Source of the DNA: Caccousia sp900752115
GTDB lineage: Bacteria; Bacillota; Clostridia; Oscillospirales; Acutalibacteraceae
Direction: 5' to 3'
Length of the DNA stretch: 13,997 nucleotides
Assembly: GCA_902472225.1 (NCBI GenBank)
Contig: CABRNB010000076.1
Span: 1 to 13,997 of the forward strand
Made by a program: the position numbers and the translations under genes. A model generated the notes under the pieces. That model made no database searches. It was given only the letters and a program-made list of their open reading frames with translations, and was not told where the DNA came from. Shown piece by piece: positions 6,584 through 13,942 of the stretch (the first letter of the stretch is position 1; each line of letters starts with the position of its first letter).

Positions 6584-7168
6584 ATGAGCAATTTGGTACC
6601 TTATGTTATCGAACAGACGAACCGGGGAGAGCGTTCCTATGACATCTTTTCGCGTTTGCTGAATGACAGAATTATTATGTTAACGGATGAGGTTAACGAC
6701 GTCACTTCCAGCCTGGTCGTCGCACAGCTTTTATACCTTGAGGGGCAGGATCCGTCCAAGGACATCAGCCTCTACATTAACAGCCCCGGCGGCTCTGTTA
6801 CGGCCGGTATGGCAATCTACGATACGATGCAGTATATCAAGTGCGATGTGTCCACCATCTGCATGGGTATGGCGGCCAGCATGGGAGCTTTTCTGCTTGC
6901 AGCCGGTACGAAAGGCAAGCGTCTTTCGCTTCCGAACAGTGATATCATGATCCACCAGCCGAGCGGCGGCGCCAAGGGGCAAGCCACGGATATTATGATC
7001 CATGCGAACTACATCACGAAGAAGAAGAAGCTTTTAAATGAAATTCTGGCGGAGCGGACGGGTCAGCCTCTTGAGACTATCATGCAGGACACGGAGCGCG
7101 ATAATTTCATGACGGCACAGGAAGCACTGGAATACGGTTTGATCGACAGAATTATTGACAAGCGCTGA
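6584..7168 (+). CDS. clpP: ATP-dependent Clp protease proteolytic subunit
   Basis: ClpP is the tetradecameric serine peptidase chamber that works with ClpX (encoded next) to degrade unfolded and tagged proteins in the cytoplasm. The 194-residue product has the catalytic triad S99 (MGMAASMGAF), H124 (IMIHQPSGG) and D173 (ERDNFM). It also has the oligomer/handle region GAKGQATDI and the N-terminal loop that docks to ClpX. ATG 6584 gives the family N-terminus MSNLVPYVIEQT, preceded by GGAAAGG at 10-nt spacing. An ATG at 6579 is out of frame and stops at once, and upstream in-frame codons to 6548 do not look like ClpP. Length and spacing to clpX (48 nt) support a tig-clpP-clpX unit. Confidence 0.97.
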   Translation: MSNLVPYVIEQTNRGERSYDIFSRLLNDRIIMLTDEVNDVTSSLVVAQLLYLEGQDPSKDISLYINSPGGSVTAGMAIYDTMQYIKCDVSTICMGMAASMGAFLLAAGTKGKRLSLPNSDIMIHQPSGGAKGQATDIMIHANYITKKKKLLNEILAERTGQPLETIMQDTERDNFMTAQEALEYGLIDRIIDKR

Positions 7169-7216
7169 GTTTTCCCAAAAGCTTAGTTTGAATGAAATGG
7201 GTTGGTGATTTTTCGA

Positions 7217-8536
7217 ATGGCGGGTAATGATGATATCAGAGAACGCAGCGTTCGCTGCTCCTTCTGCAGAAAACCCCAAAGCGAAGTGGGCCGCCTGATT
7301 GCAGGGCCTCCCGGTGTTTATATCTGCGATGAGTGCGTCGATTTGTGCGTGTCCGTTCTGGAAAATGATCTTGAGCCGTCCGGCCACAAAACAGGCCATG
7401 ATCATGATGGCCAGGTGAAAACGCTCCTTAAGCCTCAGGAAATCAAAGAGATGCTTGACGAGTATGTGATTGGTCAGGAAAGGGCAAAGGTAGCGCTTTC
7501 CGTCGCGGTATACAATCATTATAAGCGCATTTACTTTGGTAAGACAGAGGATGTGGATCTGGCAAAGAGCAACGTCCTTCTTCTGGGTCCTACCGGCGTA
7601 GGAAAAACCATGCTGGCACAGACGCTGGCAAAAATTCTTGATGTTCCCTTTGCAATTGCGGATGCCACCACGCTGACAGAAGCCGGTTATGTGGGCGATG
7701 ATGTGGAAAATATTCTGCTTCGTCTGATTCAGGCGGCAGACTATGACATCGAACTTGCTCAGCGCGGCATTATCTATATTGATGAAATTGATAAAATTGC
7801 CCGGAAATCTGAAAACATCTCGATCACACGAGACGTCAGCGGTGAGGGTGTACAGCAGGCGCTGCTGAAAATTTTGGAGGGAACTGTCTCCAATGTTCCT
7901 CCGCATGGCGGACGTAAGCATCCCCAGCAGGAATTTTTGCAGATTGATACTTCCAATATCCTCTTCATCTGCGGCGGTGCTTTTGATGGCTTGGAAAAAG
8001 TCGTGGAACGCCGTGTGGCTTCTTCCTCGCTTGGTTTCGGCGCTGAGGTACACAGCCGCGAGGAGCTTGACACGCGCGACTGGATGAAGTTTGTTGTACC
8101 GCATGATCTGGTGAAGTTTGGCCTGATTCCGGAACTTGTAGGCCGTTTGCCTGTAGTCGCTTCACTCGAGGGCCTGAGTGAGGATATGCTTGTGCGGATT
8201 CTGAAGGAGCCTAAGAACTCGCTGGTCAGCCAGTATACCCGGTTGTTTGAGCTTGATAAGGTGCAGCTCGAGTTTACTGACGGCGCTCTGCATGCGATTG
8301 CCCGAAAGGCCATCGAGCGGAAAACCGGCGCGCGTGGTCTGCGCTCGATTATGGAGGAGCTTTTGACACCTCTGATGTTCCGTGTGCCAACGGATTACAC
8401 CATTGAAAAGGTTGTAATTACCGAGGAAACGGTGGAGAAAAATGAGGAGCCGAAGTTCGAGATCGACAGCGAGCGTAAACCGGTGAAAATTAAAATTGGT
8501 TTACAGAAAAAGCGCGGACGCAGAGATACTGCGTAA
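7217..8536 (+). CDS. clpX: ATP-dependent Clp protease ATP-binding subunit ClpX
   Basis: ClpX is the AAA+ hexameric unfoldase that recognises substrates and feeds them to ClpP. The 439-residue protein starts with a four-Cys zinc-binding domain (C14, C17, C37, C40). A His-containing linker (GHKTGHDHDG) follows, then the AAA+ core: Walker A GPTGVGKT (124-131), pore loop GYVG (157-160), Walker B IIYIDEID (185-192), the RKH pore loop (233-235), and sensor 2 GARGLR. The ClpP-docking loop reads LGF (272-274), the Firmicute variant of IGF. ATG 7217 has GGTGAT at 7-nt spacing and gives the standard N-terminus; a TTG 15 nt upstream is unlikely. The last residues are Lys/Arg-rich (KKRGRRD). Confidence 0.98.
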   Translation: MAGNDDIRERSVRCSFCRKPQSEVGRLIAGPPGVYICDECVDLCVSVLENDLEPSGHKTGHDHDGQVKTLLKPQEIKEMLDEYVIGQERAKVALSVAVYNHYKRIYFGKTEDVDLAKSNVLLLGPTGVGKTMLAQTLAKILDVPFAIADATTLTEAGYVGDDVENILLRLIQAADYDIELAQRGIIYIDEIDKIARKSENISITRDVSGEGVQQALLKILEGTVSNVPPHGGRKHPQQEFLQIDTSNILFICGGAFDGLEKVVERRVASSSLGFGAEVHSREELDTRDWMKFVVPHDLVKFGLIPELVGRLPVVASLEGLSEDMLVRILKEPKNSLVSQYTRLFELDKVQLEFTDGALHAIARKAIERKTGARGLRSIMEELLTPLMFRVPTDYTIEKVVITEETVEKNEEPKFEIDSERKPVKIKIGLQKKRGRRDTA

Positions 8537-8545
8537 CGCGAGCGT

Positions 8546-8590
8546 TGGCTGCTGCGAGGGGAGCGGAATGTCCGTCGCCCGCGGCAGCCA
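8546..8590. other. GC-rich hairpin between clpX and lon
   Basis: TGGCTGCTGCG (8546-8556) pairs with CGCGGCAGCCA (8580-8590), 11 bp with one G-U. An inner CGG-AATGT-CCG stem (8564-8574) lies within the loop. Only four T residues follow (8591-8594) before a C, then the lon SD AGGAGG at 8601. It may act as a leaky terminator or attenuator that lowers lon relative to clpX, or as an RNA processing or stability element. No CtsR- or HrcA-type operator is seen here. Confidence 0.5.
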
Positions 8591-8613
8591 TTTTCTCAAC
8601 AGGAGGAATATCT

Positions 8614-11049
8614 ATGAGCGACACAACGAAACTGACCATCCCGGTTCTCGCTCTGCGTGGACTGGTGATATTCCCCGATATGATGATCCAGTTCGATATC
8701 AGTCGCCGCAAGTCTGTGCTGGCTCTTGCTGGAGCAATGGAAAAAGAGCAGTTGATTTTCCTTGTTGCACAGAGCGATCTGGAGGATGGGGAACCGAAAA
8801 AGGAGCAGCTATACCAGATGGGTGTGGTTGCCAAAATCAAACAGGTCGTACGTCATTCTGAGGAAGGCGTTCGTCTGTTCGCGGAGGGATTGTACCGCGC
8901 TCATTTGGACGAAGTGATCCGGGAGAGCCCTTTTCTTTTGGCAGAAGTTTCAAAAGCGGAAATTCCCGCCTACAAATCCACGAATACCACAACGGCCCTC
9001 ATCCGGCACACACGTTCTCTTTTTGAGGACTATGCCCGGAATTATGCCAAGATTGCGCCTGATATCATCTTTGGTGTGATGCAGCAGAAGGACTGCGGGA
9101 AGCTTGCCGACTATATCGCAGCCAATATTATGCTCGATTTCGACAGGAAGCAGGTGGTCCTTGAGGAACTTCATCCTGTAAAGCGACTGCGCAAGCTGAT
9201 TGCTATTCTCGAAGAAGAGATCAAAATTATCTCCATCGAGAACGAAATCCAGGAAAAAACAAGAGAACAGGTAGACGAAAATCAGCGGGAGTATTATCTG
9301 CGCGAGCAGATGAAGACGATCGCCTATGAGCTTGGAGATGACGATAATCCTCAGGAGGAAGCGGATGAGCTGCGAGAGCGGATTGAGAAGCTGAATCTGC
9401 CGAAGGAGCAGAACGACAAGCTTCTCAAGGAGTGCGATCGTCTGGCTAAGATGCCCGTCGGTTCCCATGAGGCCAGCGTTATTCTCACATATCTGGAAAC
9501 CTGTCTTGATCTGCCGTGGAATGAGAGATCGAAGGAGAATATTGATCTGCAGCATGCAGAAAAGGTTCTGGATGCAGATCATTATGGCTTAAAAAAGGTG
9601 AAAGAGCGTATTTTGGAGGCGCTTGCCGTCAAGAAACTCGCTCCTGAGAATAACGGACATATCATTTGTCTGGTAGGCCCGCCCGGTGTCGGAAAAACCT
9701 CCATTGCGCGCTCCATTGCGAAAGCTATCGGAAGAAAATATGTGCGTGTTTCTTTGGGCGGCGTGCGGGATGAGTCCGATATCATGGGACACAGAAGAAC
9801 GTATATCGGTTCGATGCCTGGAAGAATTATTGCCGCACTGCGTCAGGCAAAGGTCAAAAATCCGCTTCTGCTGCTTGACGAGGTGGATAAGCTTGGCAGC
9901 AGTTACCGGGGGGATCCCTCTTCCGCTCTTCTTGAAGTACTGGACTCAGAGCAAAACTCCGCTTTTTATGATCACTACATCGATATGCCCTTCGATTTAA
10001 GCGAAGTGCTCTTTTTGACGACGGCAAACGATTACAGTGCAATTCCCGCTCCGCTTCTCGATCGTATGGATGTGATTACTTTGGGCAGCTACACGCATGA
10101 GGAGAAGTATCAGATTGCAATGCGTCATCTCATCCCGAAGCAGCTTAAGAAGAACGGAATTCCATCGAAAAACCTGAAGCTGACGCCCAGCGCCCTGCAT
10201 ACGCTGATTGACGGCTATACGAAGGAGGCAGGCGTCCGTACGCTGGAACGTCAGATTGCCTCCCTGTGCCGTAAATGTGCGAAACGTGTGGTGGATGATC
10301 CCAATGTAAAGATTTCCATCACGCCTAAAATGCTGGAAGAACTTCTGGGACCGCAGCGTTTTAAGAAAGAAAAGCTTGCGGATAAAGATGAGATTGGTCT
10401 CGTCAATGGCTTAGCCTGGACGAGTGTCGGCGGGGAACTGCTTCCGATTGAGGCGGCTGTGCTGCAGGGAACTGGGAAGATTGAACTGACAGGTTCTCTG
10501 GGAGATGTGATGAAAGAATCTGCGCAGACTGCCATCAGCTGTATTCGCGCCCGTGCGGAAAAGCTCGGCATTTCTCCCGATTTTTATAAAAAATATGATA
10601 TCCACATTCACGCACCGGAAGGGGCCGTTCCCAAGGATGGACCTTCCGCAGGTACCGCTATGGCTACAGCTATTACGTCTGCTCTCTGCGAAATTCCGAT
10701 TCGCCGCGATGTTGCCATGACAGGAGAAATTACGCTCCTGGGCCGTGTGCTTCCCATCGGCGGTTTGAAGGAAAAAACAATGGCGGCTTATCGCAGCGGT
10801 ATCAAAACCGTATTGATTCCGAAGGACAATGTGCCTGATTTGTATGATGTTGAGGAAATTGTAAAGAAGCATGTGGAATTTGTTCCTGTGGAGAGGATTG
10901 AACAGGTGCTGAAAGTCGCTTTGACAAAAATGCCGAATAGTTCTCATGCTGCCCAGAAAGGTGCAAAGGGGTCAGCGCCATCCGGTGTTTCAGTTGCCTC
11001 ACGCAGCACGGAATCAAAGTCTGAGACGTCTGCTGATTTGAGCAAATAA
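8614..11049 (+). CDS. lon: ATP-dependent protease Lon (LonA type)
   Basis: Lon is a homohexameric single-chain AAA+ serine protease that removes misfolded and regulatory proteins. The 811-residue product carries all domains: an N-terminal substrate-binding domain (LTIPVLALRGLVIFP) followed by a coiled helical region rich in Glu/Arg (about 195-250). Next is the AAA+ module with Walker A GPPGVGKT (355-362) and Walker B LLLLDEVDKL (D422, E423), then the protease domain with the Ser-Lys dyad S678 (PKDGPSAG) and K721 (GGLKEKTMAA). There is no transmembrane segment, so it is LonA, not LonB. ATG 8614 with AGGAGG at 7-nt spacing is the clear start. The last 40 or so residues (after LKVAL) are a Ser/Ala/Lys-rich tail of low complexity. 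lon followed by ysxC is the order in Bacillus as well. Confidence 0.98.
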   Translation: MSDTTKLTIPVLALRGLVIFPDMMIQFDISRRKSVLALAGAMEKEQLIFLVAQSDLEDGEPKKEQLYQMGVVAKIKQVVRHSEEGVRLFAEGLYRAHLDEVIRESPFLLAEVSKAEIPAYKSTNTTTALIRHTRSLFEDYARNYAKIAPDIIFGVMQQKDCGKLADYIAANIMLDFDRKQVVLEELHPVKRLRKLIAILEEEIKIISIENEIQEKTREQVDENQREYYLREQMKTIAYELGDDDNPQEEADELRERIEKLNLPKEQNDKLLKECDRLAKMPVGSHEASVILTYLETCLDLPWNERSKENIDLQHAEKVLDADHYGLKKVKERILEALAVKKLAPENNGHIICLVGPPGVGKTSIARSIAKAIGRKYVRVSLGGVRDESDIMGHRRTYIGSMPGRIIAALRQAKVKNPLLLLDEVDKLGSSYRGDPSSALLEVLDSEQNSAFYDHYIDMPFDLSEVLFLTTANDYSAIPAPLLDRMDVITLGSYTHEEKYQIAMRHLIPKQLKKNGIPSKNLKLTPSALHTLIDGYTKEAGVRTLERQIASLCRKCAKRVVDDPNVKISITPKMLEELLGPQRFKKEKLADKDEIGLVNGLAWTSVGGELLPIEAAVLQGTGKIELTGSLGDVMKESAQTAISCIRARAEKLGISPDFYKKYDIHIHAPEGAVPKDGPSAGTAMATAITSALCEIPIRRDVAMTGEITLLGRVLPIGGLKEKTMAAYRSGIKTVLIPKDNVPDLYDVEEIVKKHVEFVPVERIEQVLKVALTKMPNSSHAAQKGAKGSAPSGVSVASRSTESKSETSADLSK

Positions 11050-11061
11050 CGGAGGTGGCGT

Positions 11062-11649
11062 ATGAACTATCAAAACGCTTCCTTCGAGTTTGCGGCGGGA
11101 AGCCCGGATCAACTTCCCGCCTCTACGTCTCCGGAGATTGTTTTTTCCGGTAAATCCAATGTAGGGAAGAGCACGCTGATCAATAAGCTTCTCAATCGTA
11201 AGGCTCTTGCGCGGGTCAGTTCGACTCCCGGCAAAACGGGAACCATTAATTTTTATTTGCTTCCTGATTGCCGGTTGGTTGATCTGCCCGGTTACGGTTA
11301 TGCGAAGGTATCCGGGCAAGAAAAGCAGCGCTGGGCGGAGCTGGTGGAAGGGTACCTTTCTGCCCGCCGCCGGATTGCCTGCGTGTTTCAGCTTCTCGAT
11401 ATGCGCCATGCTCCCACACAGGATGATCTGCACATGATTCAGTTCCTTCTGGATCAGGAGCTGCCTTTCGTGCTGGTGACAACCAAAAGCGATAAACTGA
11501 ACAAGTCCCAGCGAACGGCGCAATTGTCGCTCTTTTCGGAATATTTCCGTGAAATTCCGGATATTCCTTTGATTCCGTTTTCTGCGCAAAACGGAGAAGG
11601 CGTGGAGGAACTTCGCCGGCGGATCGACGATGCTTGTGCAAAAGGATGA
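11062..11649 (+). CDS. ysxC: Ribosome biogenesis GTPase YsxC/EngB (YihA family)
   Basis: YsxC/EngB is an essential small GTPase in many bacteria that assists 50S subunit assembly. The 195-residue product is close to the family length and consists of a single G domain: G1 GKSNVGKST (30-38), the G2-region Thr in SSTPGKTGTINFY, G3 DLPGYGYA (74-81), G4 TKSDK (141-145), and the G5-like FSAQNGEG. The ATG at 11062 is preceded by GGAGGTGG (11051-11058), which lies just after the lon stop, so it is probably expressed with lon. Together with rbgA at the other end, it makes two 50S-assembly GTPases in the window. The next gene is separated by a promoter. Confidence 0.97.
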   Translation: MNYQNASFEFAAGSPDQLPASTSPEIVFSGKSNVGKSTLINKLLNRKALARVSSTPGKTGTINFYLLPDCRLVDLPGYGYAKVSGQEKQRWAELVEGYLSARRRIACVFQLLDMRHAPTQDDLHMIQFLLDQELPFVLVTTKSDKLNKSQRTAQLSLFSEYFREIPDIPLIPFSAQNGEGVEELRRRIDDACAKG

Positions 11650-11667
11650 AGAGTGGGAGAATTTCTC

Positions 11668-11696
11668 TTTACTTTTCTACTTTTATGTGCTAAAAT
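11668..11696 (+). promoter_or_regulatory. Promoter for yerC-methyltransferase-hslO
   Basis: TTTACT (11668-11673, four of six consensus bases) is followed after 17 bp by TAAAAT (11691-11696), preceded by TGC as an extended -10. It begins just after the ysxC stop codon. The predicted transcript starts near 11703 and reaches the yerC SD AGGAGGG (11716-11722) within about 15 nt. Confidence 0.65.
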
Positions 11697-11715
11697 TGTG
11701 GCGTGGTGAACAGAG

Positions 11716-11722
11716 AGGAGGG
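11716..11722 (+). promoter_or_regulatory. Ribosome binding site deciding the TTG start of yerC
   Basis: AGGAGGG lies 6 nt before TTG 11729. Codons upstream in the same frame run back through the promoter and into ysxC without family likeness, so the SD fixes the start. Confidence 0.75.
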
Positions 11723-11728
11723 AAATTT

Positions 11729-12034
11729 TTGAACTCAAAAATTAAGGATGAAAGCGTAGACTTCCTGTTTCAGGCTGTTCTCTCTCTCAAAACCGTAGAG
11801 GAATGCTACAACTTTTTTGAGGATCTTTGTACTGTACCGGAAATCAAAGCAATGTCTCAGCGTCTTCTTGTAGCCCATATGCTCAGCACCAAAAAGGTAT
11901 ACAGTGATATTGTGGCCAAGACGGGCGCTTCTACCGCGACCATCAGCCGGGTAAACCGTTCTCTCAATTATGGCTGCGATGGCTATGAGCTTGTGTTCCA
12001 GCGTCTGGACAAAAAGGATGAGAAACAGGAATGA
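11729..12034 (+). CDS. yerC: YerC/YecD family TrpR-like DNA-binding protein
   Basis: This is a 101-residue member of the TrpR-like YerC/YecD family of Firmicutes (about 100 residues). TrpR itself is the tryptophan-responsive repressor; the ligand and targets of YerC are not established. The sequence is all-helical in character (FLFQAVLSLKTVEECYNFFEDL). A segment typical of the TrpR superfamily, PEIKAMSQRL (37-46), precedes a helix-turn-helix at about 58-77 with the recognition part GASTATISRVNR. Translation starts at TTG 11729. The stop overlaps the ATG of the methyltransferase gene in an ATGA junction, so the two are translationally coupled. With its own promoter directly upstream, autoregulation is plausible but not shown by any operator I can recognise. 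Confidence 0.92.
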   Translation: MNSKIKDESVDFLFQAVLSLKTVEECYNFFEDLCTVPEIKAMSQRLLVAHMLSTKKVYSDIVAKTGASTATISRVNRSLNYGCDGYELVFQRLDKKDEKQE

Positions 12035-12792
12035 GTTATGATGTGTTTGCGCGTTATTATGATGCGCTGACCGCAAATGTGAATTACGAAGAAATGGCCG
12101 ACTATCTGTGTGCTCTTTTGAAAAAGGAGGGCCACAGAGCCGGCCTTACTCTTGATCTGGCTTGCGGAACAGGGAGCCTGACACTTGCGCTGGCGCGCCG
12201 GGGGTTTGATATATACGGTGTGGACGGTTCTATGGAAATGCTTTCTGTCGCCCAGGAGAAAGCCTCCGAGGAAGGAATGGCCATTCTTTTTCTTCGTCAA
12301 AGGATGCAGTCTCTTGATCTTTACGGTACTGTCAATACCGTTTTTTGCTCTTTGGACAGCATCAATCATCTGACAGGAGAAGAGGATGTTAAAAAGACAT
12401 TTTCCCGTGTCGCGCTTTTTCTGGAACCCGGCGGTTACTTTGTATTTGACATGAATACGCTTTATAAGCACCGGTATGTCCTCGGCAACCAATCGTTTCT
12501 CTATGATACGGAAGAGGTTTTTTGTGCCTGGCAAAATCACTTTGAAGAGAAAACAGGCCGCGTTTCCATTTCGTTGGATTTCTTTGAGAAAAAAGGAAAA
12601 CTATACGAAAGAAGCTCGGAACGTTTTTACGAGCGTGCTTATCCTCTGGAACAGGTTCTCACGTGGCTGAGAGAGGCTGATTTGGAGCCGCGTCTTGTTG
12701 TGGAAAGCGGAACCTTTCATGAGCCAGGACAAACCACGGAGCGCGTCACAATTGCGGCGCGCAAATTATTGCAGGCAGGAGAAGGATTTTAA
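12031..12792 (+). CDS. Class I SAM-dependent methyltransferase, substrate unknown
   Basis: The 253-residue product has the Rossmann-like SAM-binding signature: motif I LDLACGTGSL (41-50), an acidic motif II end GVDGS, and a post-motif region FCSLDSINHL, then EPGGYFVFDMNT, typical of motif III/post III in the Methyltransf_25/11 groups. It starts SYDVFARYYDAL, a common opening of this group in Firmicutes. Nothing in the sequence indicates whether the substrate is a small molecule, RNA or protein. The start ATG overlaps the yerC stop (ATGA), and the stop lies 1 nt before the hslO start codon, so it is the middle gene of a three-gene unit. A link with YerC regulation is only suggested by the coupling. 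Confidence 0.9.
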   Translation: MSYDVFARYYDALTANVNYEEMADYLCALLKKEGHRAGLTLDLACGTGSLTLALARRGFDIYGVDGSMEMLSVAQEKASEEGMAILFLRQRMQSLDLYGTVNTVFCSLDSINHLTGEEDVKKTFSRVALFLEPGGYFVFDMNTLYKHRYVLGNQSFLYDTEEVFCAWQNHFEEKTGRVSISLDFFEKKGKLYERSSERFYERAYPLEQVLTWLREADLEPRLVVESGTFHEPGQTTERVTIAARKLLQAGEGF

Positions 12793-12793
12793 A

Positions 12794-13696
12794 ATGGATC
12801 GAATGATTCGCTGTATTACCTCGGATGGCGGTATTATGGCCGCAGCCGTGGATTCCACTTATATGGTAGCAGCAGCCCAGCAGATACATGGAACGAGCCC
12901 GGTGGCAACGGCTGCTCTTGGCCGTCTTCTTTCCGGAGCCTCTCTGATGGGTTCCATGCTCAAAAAAGCCGGAGCGACCATTACTTTGAAGATAAACGGA
13001 GGCGGCCCTTTAGGCACTGTTACCGCTATCGCAGATGCCAACGGAAACTGCCGCGGCTTTGTCGAGCATCCGGAAATCACACTTCCGCTTCGTGCTGACG
13101 GTAAGCTTGATGTGGGCGGTGCCGTGGGCCATCACGGTTTGCTCGGTGTAATCCGTGATTTCGGGGAAGGACAGCCATATACCGGCCAAGTAGAGCTGCA
13201 ATCAGGCGAAATCGCAGAAGATTTGACCTACTATTATGCGACAAGCGAGCAGATACCTACCATTTGTGCTCTTGGCGTCCTGGTGGATAAAGCAGATGTT
13301 CGGCATCTGCTGGCTGGCGGTATGTTAATTCAGGTGCTGCCCGGCGCTTCCGAAGAAGCAGTCAATCTGCTGGAAAAGAACGCTTCGTCGCTTCCTCCTG
13401 TTACGACTATGCTTGCACAGGGGATGACCATTGAAGATATGTGCAAACGAGCGCTGAAAGGCTTCTCCATGGAGATCCTGGATGAGTTTGAAGTCCATTA
13501 TGCGTGTAATTGCAGCAGAGAGCGCGTACAGCGCGCGTTCTTGACTTTACCCAAGAATGAACTGCTTTCCCTTCCTGATGCCTCCACGGGGCTGGCAGAG
13601 GCCCGTTGTCAGTATTGCGGACGCACATATACCTTTACAAAAGCGGAGTTGGAAGAGCTCGCAAAAAAAGTGGAAAGAAATTCAAAAAAATCTTAA
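12794..13696 (+). CDS. hslO: Hsp33, redox-regulated holdase chaperone
   Basis: Hsp33 is a cytoplasmic chaperone that is inactive while its four cysteines bind zinc; oxidation with partial unfolding turns it into a holdase. The 300-residue protein has the N-terminal substrate-binding domain with conserved blocks (RLLSGASLMGSMLK, INGGGPLGTVTAIAD, VGHHGLLGVIRDFG). Near the C-terminus lies the redox switch CxC-x31-CxxC formed by C238, C240, C272 and C275. Length is normal for the family. ATG 12794 follows AGGAGAAGG at 12777-12785 and gives the usual N-terminus DRMIRCIT. A longer in-frame version would overlap the methyltransferase gene by about 100 nt and has no family sequence. It ends a unit that starts at yerC. 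The very end is Lys-rich, with an A-run in the DNA. Confidence 0.97.
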   Translation: MDRMIRCITSDGGIMAAAVDSTYMVAAAQQIHGTSPVATAALGRLLSGASLMGSMLKKAGATITLKINGGGPLGTVTAIADANGNCRGFVEHPEITLPLRADGKLDVGGAVGHHGLLGVIRDFGEGQPYTGQVELQSGEIAEDLTYYYATSEQIPTICALGVLVDKADVRHLLAGGMLIQVLPGASEEAVNLLEKNASSLPPVTTMLAQGMTIEDMCKRALKGFSMEILDEFEVHYACNCSRERVQRAFLTLPKNELLSLPDASTGLAEARCQYCGRTYTFTKAELEELAKKVERNSKKS

Positions 13697-13704
13697 ATTA
13701 CCTG

Positions 13705-13733
13705 TTGACAATCAAGAAGTTTTATAGTATGAT
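13705..13733 (+). promoter_or_regulatory. Strong promoter of the tRNA operon
   Basis: The perfect -35 TTGACA (13705-13710) and the -10 TATGAT (13728-13733) are 17 bp apart. It lies 8 nt after the hslO stop. Transcription should start near 13740, about 28 nt before tRNA-Val. Confidence 0.8.
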
Positions 13734-13740
13734 ATTACAC

Positions 13741-13764
13741 GTCGCTGAGAGAAACGGCGGCGAC
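13741..13764 (+). other. Possible 5' leader stem-loop of the tRNA transcript
   Basis: GTCGC (13741-13745) pairs with GCGAC (13760-13764). An alternative inner stem CGCTG/CGGCG is also possible. The hairpin would occupy almost the whole leader between the predicted start site and tRNA-Val, so it could guide 5' processing by RNase P or simply be short chance pairing. Confidence 0.35.
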
Positions 13765-13767
13765 AAC

Positions 13768-13844
13768 GGGAGCATAGCTCAGCTGGTTAGAGCACCTGCC
13801 TTACAAGCAGGGGGTCATAGGTTCGAGTCCTATTGTCCCCACCA
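13768..13844 (+). tRNA. tRNA-Val (UAC)
   Basis: A 77-nt cloverleaf with 3' CCA encoded. The anticodon loop CTTACAA gives anticodon UAC, on a CCTGC/GCAGG stem. The D arm is GCTC...GAGC and the T arm ATAGG-TTCGAGT-CCTAT. The acceptor stem GGGAGCA/TGTCCCC has a G5-U68 wobble and an A4-C69 mismatch. The discriminator is A73. Confidence 0.96.
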
Positions 13845-13860
13845 TACACATTTTGAATAT

Positions 13861-13937
13861 GGCCCGGTAGTTCAGCTGGTTAGAACGCTAGCCTGTCACG
13901 CTAGAGGTCGACGGTTCGAGCCCGTTCCGGGTCGCCA
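13861..13937 (+). tRNA. tRNA-Asp (GUC)
   Basis: A 77-nt cloverleaf with 3' CCA encoded. The anticodon loop CTGTCAC gives GUC, on a CTAGC/GCTAG stem. The D stem is GTTC/GAAC, the T arm GACGG-TTCGAGC-CCGTT, and the acceptor GGCCCGG/CCGGGTC has one G-U. The discriminator G73 is typical of tRNA-Asp. It lies 16 nt after tRNA-Val. Confidence 0.97.
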
Positions 13938-13942
13938 CTTAT

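Noticed and set aside
7034..8104. 356-codon open frame on the minus strand
   Set aside because: It is antisense to clpP/clpX. The composition looks like a reverse-complement shadow, no motif is visible, and clpX on the + strand explains the region fully.
11647..11672. Hairpin after ysxC (GAGA-ATT-TCTC)
   Set aside because: It is only four pairs with a 3-nt loop and no clear T-tract. The region is better explained as the start of the yerC promoter.
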